Positions 5,016 to 9,324 of a stretch of DNA of 9,324 nucleotides are shown here, piece by piece. Positions within the stretch are counted from its first letter, which is position 1, and each line of letters starts with the position of its first letter. Source of the DNA: Deltaproteobacteria bacterium (GTDB taxonomy: Bacteria; Desulfobacterota; Desulfuromonadia; Geobacterales; DSM-12255); contig JAGFXN010000047.1 of assembly GCA_017861215.1 (NCBI GenBank), forward strand, positions 1-9,324. Reading direction: 5' to 3'. A program made the position numbers and the translations under genes. The notes beneath the pieces were generated by a model that was given only the letters and a program-made list of their open reading frames with translations, was not told the DNA's origin and did no database searches.

Positions 5016-7514
5016 ATGAAACGACTCTTTACCGAGAACGCCCTGCAACAGCTGCGGAGCGAAATAGCTGCCTGCGGCGGCAACGAAGTTTTTTTTCTGG
5101 GGAAGACCGACGCCGCCAGAATTGTCGTTGCGGTTGAGCCGCTGGCAAGAGGGAGCAGGGATACCGTTGCCGCCATCATGATTACGGCATCATTTGGCGA
5201 CGTAGTCATTCACAACCACCCTTCCGGGAATCTCACCCCCTCAACAGCCGACCTTGAAATCGCCGCCACCATGGGGAATCAGGGTATCGGTTTCTATATC
5301 ATCGACAACCTGGCAGAACAGGCATATCAGGCGGTCTCCCCCTTTATCCGCAAAAAAATAAACTATATCTCTCTTGCCGAGATCGACGCGTTCTTCCAGC
5401 CGGATGGCCTGCTCTCCGCCAACCTCGCCGGCTACGAACACCGCAGCGAACAGACCCGCATGTCCATGGCGGTTGCCGAGGCGTTCAACGGTGACCGGGT
5501 AGCGGTCATCGAAGCCGGCACCGGCACGGGGAAATCCCTGGCGTACCTCCTCCCTGCCGCACTCTGGGCGAAAAGCAACCGGGAACGGGTTGTCATCTCA
5601 ACCAACACGATCAACCTGCAGGAGCAGTTGACCGGCAAGGACATCCCTTTTCTGCAGAAGTACGGCAAGGTGTCATTCCGGGCAGCACTGATCAAAGGCC
5701 GCGGCAACTATCTCTGCCTGCGCAAACTGACGGCGCGCCGGGAGGAGCCGGGACTGTTTCATGATGAAAAATCGGAACTGCAGGCCATCGCCGCCTGGAG
5801 CGAAACAACCGCCAGCGGCTGCCGGGATGATCTCGGCTTCATCCCCCGGGACGAAGTATGGGAAGAACTCTGTTCCGAAGGAGATCAGTGCGGCCGGACC
5901 AAGTGCAAAAGCTACGGCCGCTGCCACTTTTACAGCTCACGGAGAAATGCCGCTGCCGCCGACATCCTGGTCGTCAATCACGCCCTGCTGATGGCGGACC
6001 TTTCCCTGCGCGAGCAGGCAGGAGCCACCTCTGCAGCGATCCTCCCCCCGTTCCAGCGGCTGATCATCGATGAAGCGCATCATCTCGAAGATGTCGCGAC
6101 CGGCAACCTGTCGAGCCAGATCACCCGCAGCGGGCTGCTGAAGCTGCTGGGGAAACTGCAGCATCCGCGCCGGGCGGAACGCGGCCTGCTGCCGAAACTC
6201 TCCGGCGCCGTCAATGCCGCCATTCCTGAAGGCTTTGACACGCTGTACCGGCAGATTGCCGCACTGCTTGATGATGAACTGCTTGCCGTTCTGCCGCAAC
6301 TTGCCGATACGATCGGCAGAGAGATGGACGGCATCGGCTATGCGCTGAGCGGACATCTCCGCCCGGCGGAAGGCCGCCTGGGCGAACAGAAACTGCGGCT
6401 CACCCCGGCCGTGTACGGCAGCGATTTCTGGGGAGAGTCGCTGGAGCGAATCAACCGGCTTGCCGGGAAGCTGCTTGAATTCAACAATGCCCTGGGAAGG
6501 ATTCTCAAGGCGGTTTCCGGTCTGCCGGAGAAGCCGCTGGAGAGTATTGCCGGCGTCATCACCGACATGAAAGGGGTGAAAGGGAGGATTGACGGCGCCC
6601 TGCTGGCGCTGCTCCATTTTGTCGGTCACGAAGAGACGGTCTGCCGCTGGTTCGAGATGAAAAAGGGGGGAAAAGGGCTTGTTGTCAGACTCTGCAGCTC
6701 ACCGCTCGATGTGGCGCCGACCCTGAAGAGGGTCCTGTTCGACCAGCTGCGGACGGTCATCATGACATCGGCAACCCTGGCGGTCGGCGAACGGTTTGAC
6801 TACCTGGAGCAGAGAACCGGGGTGTCGCTGCTGCCCACCGTCCGCCGCAGCGAACTGCTGCTCGCCTCGCCCTTCGATTACGACCGTCAGGTGTTTGTCG
6901 GTGTTCCGGCTGACATGCCGGAACCGACAGACCGGCGATTCGAGGCCGCCGCGGCCGACTTCATCCTGGAGACCCAGAAGATATCGCACGGTCGCGCCTT
7001 CGTCCTCTTTACCTCCTATGACCTGCTGAAAAGAGTGCACACCAGGCTGGCGCCGCAGCTGGAAGCGATGGGACTGGTGCCGCTGCGGCAGGGTGAGACC
7101 AACCGCCAGCTTCTCCTGGCACGGTTCAAGGCAACTGCCGGCGCCGTACTCTTCGGTACCGACTCTTTCTGGGAAGGGGTCGATGTGCAGGGCGAAGCGC
7201 TCGAACTGGTCATCATCACCAGGCTGCCGTTCCGGGTGCCGACAGAACCGATTCTGGAGGCCAGAAGCGAGTATATCAGCGCCAGCGGCGGCGATCCGTT
7301 CCGGGAATACACCGTGCCGCAGGCCGTCATCAAGTTCAAGCAGGGATTCGGTCGGCTGATCAGGAGCCGCAACGACCGCGGCGCCGTGCTGATACTCGAC
7401 AGCCGGGTGCTGAGCAAGAATTACGGCAGGATATTTCTGCAGTCACTGCCGGAGGTCAAGGTCACCGCCACCGGCAGTGAAGAGCTGCTGACTGAACTGC
7501 GGCAGTTTTATTAG
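5016..7514 (+). CDS. RadC-type JAB/JAMM domain fused to DinG/XPD-type iron-sulfur DNA helicase
   Basis: The 832-residue protein has two parts. Residues 1-130 form a JAB/MPN-like domain: GGNEVFF supplies the JAMM glutamate (Glu24), and HNHPSGNLTPSTAD (66-79) supplies His66, His68, Ser76 and Asp79, so the metal site is complete and most like RadC. Residues about 145-832 form an SF2 helicase of the DinG/Rad3 group: Walker A AGTGTGKS (167-174), VVNHALL, the DEAH box (352-355) and motif VI QGFGRLIRSRNDRG (776-789). Four cysteines spaced as in DinG (Cys234, then Cys292-x4-Cys297-x5-Cys303) should hold a 4Fe-4S cluster; a fifth, Cys286, lies nearby. DinG helicases unwind 5'-to-3' and act on D-loops, R-loops and G-quadruplexes. 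The start at 5016 (MKRLFTENALQQL) is preferred over an in-frame TTG at 4962 and GTG at 5001, though none has a good Shine-Dalgarno. The gene stands alone on its strand. The function of the JAB part is unknown. Confidence 0.93.
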   Translation: MKRLFTENALQQLRSEIAACGGNEVFFLGKTDAARIVVAVEPLARGSRDTVAAIMITASFGDVVIHNHPSGNLTPSTADLEIAATMGNQGIGFYIIDNLAEQAYQAVSPFIRKKINYISLAEIDAFFQPDGLLSANLAGYEHRSEQTRMSMAVAEAFNGDRVAVIEAGTGTGKSLAYLLPAALWAKSNRERVVISTNTINLQEQLTGKDIPFLQKYGKVSFRAALIKGRGNYLCLRKLTARREEPGLFHDEKSELQAIAAWSETTASGCRDDLGFIPRDEVWEELCSEGDQCGRTKCKSYGRCHFYSSRRNAAAADILVVNHALLMADLSLREQAGATSAAILPPFQRLIIDEAHHLEDVATGNLSSQITRSGLLKLLGKLQHPRRAERGLLPKLSGAVNAAIPEGFDTLYRQIAALLDDELLAVLPQLADTIGREMDGIGYALSGHLRPAEGRLGEQKLRLTPAVYGSDFWGESLERINRLAGKLLEFNNALGRILKAVSGLPEKPLESIAGVITDMKGVKGRIDGALLALLHFVGHEETVCRWFEMKKGGKGLVVRLCSSPLDVAPTLKRVLFDQLRTVIMTSATLAVGERFDYLEQRTGVSLLPTVRRSELLLASPFDYDRQVFVGVPADMPEPTDRRFEAAAADFILETQKISHGRAFVLFTSYDLLKRVHTRLAPQLEAMGLVPLRQGETNRQLLLARFKATAGAVLFGTDSFWEGVDVQGEALELVIITRLPFRVPTEPILEARSEYISASGGDPFREYTVPQAVIKFKQGFGRLIRSRNDRGAVLILDSRVLSKNYGRIFLQSLPEVKVTATGSEELLTELRQFY

Positions 7515-7521
7515 TAAGTTA

Positions 7522-7586
7522 GAAGTTATTTGCGGCGTTTTCTGGCTGATAATAACTTCGACAAAGCACTTATCCTGCTTTGCAGG
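7522..7586. repeat. Two hairpins in the convergent gap after the helicase gene
   Basis: The 143-base gap between two convergent genes (7515-7657) contains no gene. GAAGTTATT (7522-7530) pairs perfectly with AATAACTTC (7551-7559) across 20 bases, starting 7 bases after the helicase stop. A second, shorter hairpin is CCTGC-TTT-GCAGG (7574-7586). Neither is followed by a T-run on either strand, so these are not textbook intrinsic terminators; a role in 3'-end protection or factor-assisted termination is possible. Confidence 0.45.
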
Positions 7587-7657
7587 CTAGCAGATTGGAG
7601 GTTATGTTCTCTGTTTTCCGGCAGCAAATGATATCGCTGACGCACGTATCCTGGTAA

Positions 7658-8149
7658 TCAGGGCGAGGAGTTTTTTTCTTTCATTATCTTTTTGGCCGCA
7701 AAATTGAAACACTGGAAATAACAGAGATAGGTAAGGATGAAGTTGAAGAAGATCATGCTCAGAAAGAACTTGGCGGCAGACACGTTGCTGGAAGGAACTT
7801 TCCAGGCAAAAACGACAAAAAAGCAGAACACGGCGCTCTTGACAACATCCCCGACCAGCCTCTTGTTTCGCAAGGACTTGAGCTCGGCAGGGGTCAGCCC
7901 GCTCTGCAGCGAATCAACCGCCAATCCTGCCTCTCTTGAGCCAAATTTGTAAATCGGATAGAAAAACGCCAGCTGCATCAGCAGGGTGGCGATGATGCTT
8001 TTTGTGAAGAGGAACCCTTTGCCGTCAGCAGTGAGTCCTGCCTGAAAAATCAGCGCGGTATAGATCAGCAGCCCCACCAGCACCACCTGCACCACCCCGT
8101 AAATAGTTATCAGCCGGCGTAACTTCTTGAAATCAAAAACAGTGGGCAT
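7658..8149 (-). CDS. Unknown four-helix membrane protein
   Basis: I do not recognise this 163-residue protein. Hydropathy by eye shows four membrane segments: about residues 14-36, 46-67, 102-118 and 128-148. A short charged linker around 86-98 (TPAELKSLRNKR) lies between the second and third, and a basic tail ends the protein. It has no signal peptide and no catalytic motif that I can see. The start is well supported: GGAG at 8156-8159 on the minus strand stands 6 bases before the ATG, and a palindrome-covered promoter lies upstream. Its codon use looks less GC-biased than its neighbours, in line with the Phe/Ile/Lys-rich composition. It lies downstream of comF on the same strand but has its own promoter, so it is probably transcribed separately. 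Confidence 0.75.
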   Translation of the reverse strand: MPTVFDFKKLRRLITIYGVVQVVLVGLLIYTALIFQAGLTADGKGFLFTKSIIATLLMQLAFFYPIYKFGSREAGLAVDSLQSGLTPAELKSLRNKRLVGDVVKSAVFCFFVVFAWKVPSSNVSAAKFFLSMIFFNFILTYLCYFQCFNFAAKKIMKEKNSSP

Positions 8150-8188
8150 TATTTTCTCCGTAATTGTAAGCGGTTAATAACTTTAGCA

Positions 8189-8225
8189 GATTTGTAACGA
8201 TAACAAATCAAATGCTGTTTTACAA
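8189..8225 (-). promoter_or_regulatory. Promoter with overlapping operator-like palindrome
   Basis: On the minus strand TTGTAA (8220-8225), 17 bases, then TATCGT (8197-8202) forms a plausible promoter for the membrane-protein gene. GATTTGT (8189-8195) and ACAAATC (8203-8209) are perfect inverse copies flanking the -10 hexamer with a 7-base centre. Flanking AGCA and TGCT extend the symmetry with a bulge. This is the shape of a repressor site; no regulator is encoded next to it. A second -35/-10 pair, TTGATT-17-TGCTAA, is also possible. Confidence 0.5.
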
Positions 8226-8327
8226 GTAATGTTTTTTGCGGGAGGGTATTTCCTGCTTTTTAGCCGCCCGGAAAAAATTGCTGTCCTGGCTGATCCGGTA
8301 TCTTTCCGGCAGGGCAGTGAACGGCAG

Positions 8328-9117
8328 CTACTCGGCCGCCCGGGCAACAGTCAGCACCGCTACCGACGATGCTCCGGCACTCCTGAGCACCCGGCTGCAC
8401 TCTCGTGCCGTGCTGCCGGTAGTGTAGACGTCATCCACCAGCAGGACCCTTTTAGCGGCTATCCCGGCCGGCGCCGCCAGCGTAAACGCTCCCTTGACAT
8501 TCTCCGCCCGGGCAGAAGCGGTCAGGTTCACCTGCGGCTCTGTCCAGCGGCTTCTTTGCAGATTATTGCGCTGCAGCGGCACCCCCCACCGTTGTGCAAA
8601 GATCTCCCCCAGCAGCACGGCCTGGTTGAAACCGCGCTGCCGCAGCCGCTTCGTATGGAGCGGCACCGGCACGATCAGGTCGGCGCCGAAACCGGCGACA
8701 AAACCGTCGAGACAGTCTGCCGTAAGCAGCGCAAGCGGGCGGCGGAGCATGACCTTGCCGCTGTACTTGAGCTGGTGGATCAGTTCGCGGGTCGTCCCGG
8801 CAAACAGGGGTAAACGGCGGCGGCTCGGTGCTGCAGCGGCCGCACAGGTGGTCTGCGCCGCTGAAGTCCGGAAACGGCCGGCCGCAGCAGCTGCAAAGAG
8901 GGGACTCCAGCGGTGCGGCGGTTGCAAGGCAGCTGTCGCAGATTTTCACTGCCCGGTCGTCCGGAATAAACTCCCGGCAGGCGTGGCAGAGCGGCGGAAA
9001 GATGAGCTCAACAAACCGGGACCAGCAAAGGCGAGACAATCTGACTGCGGGATTTGGCCCTCTGGGATCTGAAGGGATCAGGGATCGGTAAAATCTATTG
9101 AAATGTCTCTGGTCCAT
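8328..9117 (-). pseudogene. comF: ComF-family phosphoribosyltransferase-like gene with an apparent frameshift
   Basis: The two halves of a ComF-type protein (DNA uptake competence family) lie in different minus-strand frames. The upstream frame, from ATG at 9117, carries the zinc-finger part, with CHAC, CDSC, CSCC and CGRC pairs, and reads into EPPPF (codons 98-102, ending at 8812). The downstream frame picks up at LFAGTTRELIHQLKYSGKV (from 8807) and carries the phosphoribosyltransferase domain with the PRPP loop VLLVDDVYTTGSTA, ending at TAG 8328-8330. Joining them needs a +1 or -2 shift near 8807-8811. The join is also tight compared with my memory of relatives, so a small deletion is possible. 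A sequencing error is equally possible. The first ~30 residues from 9117 look unlike ComF and overlap GGGATC repeats, so the true start may be a TTG near 9034. If truly broken, neither half is likely to work alone. Confidence 0.8.
9064..9086. repeat. Short GGGATC repeats near the comF 5' end
   Basis: GGGATC occurs at 9064-9069, 9074-9079 and 9081-9086 on the plus strand. It lies where the annotated ComF N-terminus departs from the family pattern, which supports a non-coding origin for this stretch and a later true start. Confidence 0.5.
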
Positions 9118-9134
9118 CCTCGCGCCCCGCCGCC

Positions 9135-9196
9135 CCCCAGTCCCCAGTCCCCAGTCCCCAGTCCCCAGTCCCCAGTCCCCAGTCCCCAGTCCCCAG
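9135..9196. repeat. Heptanucleotide tandem array (CCCCAGT)8, G-quadruplex-forming on the minus strand
   Basis: Eight perfect copies of CCCCAGT run from 9135 to 9190, with a ninth partial copy CCCCAG at 9191-9196. On the minus strand this reads GGGGACT repeated, giving nine runs of four G with 3-base loops, a strong four-tetrad G-quadruplex motif in both DNA and transcript. The array begins 2 bases after the stop of the upstream minus-strand gene and ends 17 bases before the comF ATG at 9117. The period of 7 is not a multiple of 3, fitting a non-coding array. Confidence 0.97.
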
Positions 9197-9198
9197 CC

Positions 9199-9324
9199 TT
9201 AAAACCCCATATCCTCGTTGACAATCAGCACGTGCAGGTCGGCAACGCGCGGCTTCCTGTCCATGACATGAATGATGCGGCAGATTCTGTCAGGCGAGTT
9301 GCAGTCGGCGCAGAAGCCGGTCTT
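9199..9324 (-). CDS. LUD-domain (lactate utilization-type) protein, C-terminal end
   Basis: The last 41 residues of a protein are visible, ending at TAA (9199-9201); its 5' end lies beyond the window. The segment TGFCADCNSPDRIC, followed by a short beta-rich stretch and the end VNEDMGF, matches the C-terminal signature of LUD-domain proteins (DUF162 group) that carry a TGxCxDCxSPxRIC cysteine cluster before a VxxxxEDLG tail. These are loosely called lactate utilization proteins after LutB/LutC, but the function of this subgroup is not established. Stop codon and frame are clear; family assignment rests on this short tail only. Confidence 0.72.
   Translation of the reverse strand, partial: KTGFCADCNSPDRICRIIHVMDRKPRVADLHVLIVNEDMGF

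Noticed and set aside
5937..6629. 230-codon minus-strand frame inside the helicase gene
   Set aside because: Antisense shadow of the helicase; no start signal or family resemblance.
7603..7654. Tiny open frame after GGAGG at about 7597-7601
   Set aside because: The Shine-Dalgarno-to-ATG spacing is only 2 bases and the product would be about 16 residues with no features.
8238..8261. Hairpin GCGGGA/TCCTGC followed by TTTTT on the plus strand
   Set aside because: It has terminator shape for rightward transcription, but no plus-strand gene ends there, and on the minus strand the stem has a mismatch and no T-run.
8229..8813. 194-codon plus-strand frame and the overlapping 8494-9072 frame
   Set aside because: Opposite the conserved comF halves; composition is that of a reverse-strand shadow.
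9135..9196. CRISPR array
   Set aside because: The unit is 7 bases with no spacers, so it is a simple tandem repeat.

Overview
The window looks like chromosomal DNA of a Gram-negative, GC-rich (high 50s percent by eye) bacterium, most likely a Desulfuromonadales/Geobacter-type deltaproteobacterium. This placement is inference. It rests on LpxC (lipid A synthesis, so an outer membrane), a SAM-I riboswitch ahead of metX, a YcgR-like PilZ protein, a small DUF2892 protein and a LUD-domain protein. I see no tRNA, rRNA, CRISPR array, insertion sequence or phage gene.

Layout. (1) 1-180 is the 3' end of rlmH (+). It runs convergently into lpxC and metX (both -, 265-2310) across a G-rich intergenic patch. 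(2) 2312-2559 is a divergent control region. On the minus strand it carries a sigma70-type promoter, a complete SAM-I riboswitch, and an intrinsic terminator whose 3' arm also supplies the metX Shine-Dalgarno. A 10-bp inverted repeat and a 7-1-7 palindrome overlap the promoter. (3) 2610-4069 is a tight three-gene plus-strand operon: a DUF2892 membrane protein, a DHPS-like metallo-beta-lactamase-fold enzyme and an exported single-domain rhodanese. (4) 4051-4905 (-) is a YcgR/PilZ-like protein whose tail overlaps the rhodanese. Its c-di-GMP motifs are non-canonical. (5) 5016-7514 (+) is a fusion of a RadC-type JAB/JAMM domain to a DinG/XPD-type iron-sulfur helicase. (6) 7658-8149 (-) is an unknown membrane protein with a palindrome over its predicted promoter. 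(7) 8328-9117 (-) is a comF-type phosphoribosyltransferase that appears frameshifted. (8) 9135-9196 is a (CCCCAGT)8 heptanucleotide array, G4-forming on the minus strand. (9) 9199-9324 (-) is the C-terminal end of a LUD-domain protein.

Most genes are housekeeping: 23S rRNA methylation, lipid A, methionine and DNA processing. The observations most worth following are the JAB-helicase fusion, the split YgaP-like sulfur operon, the dual terminator/RBS architecture of the metX leader, the heptad repeat array, and the broken comF.
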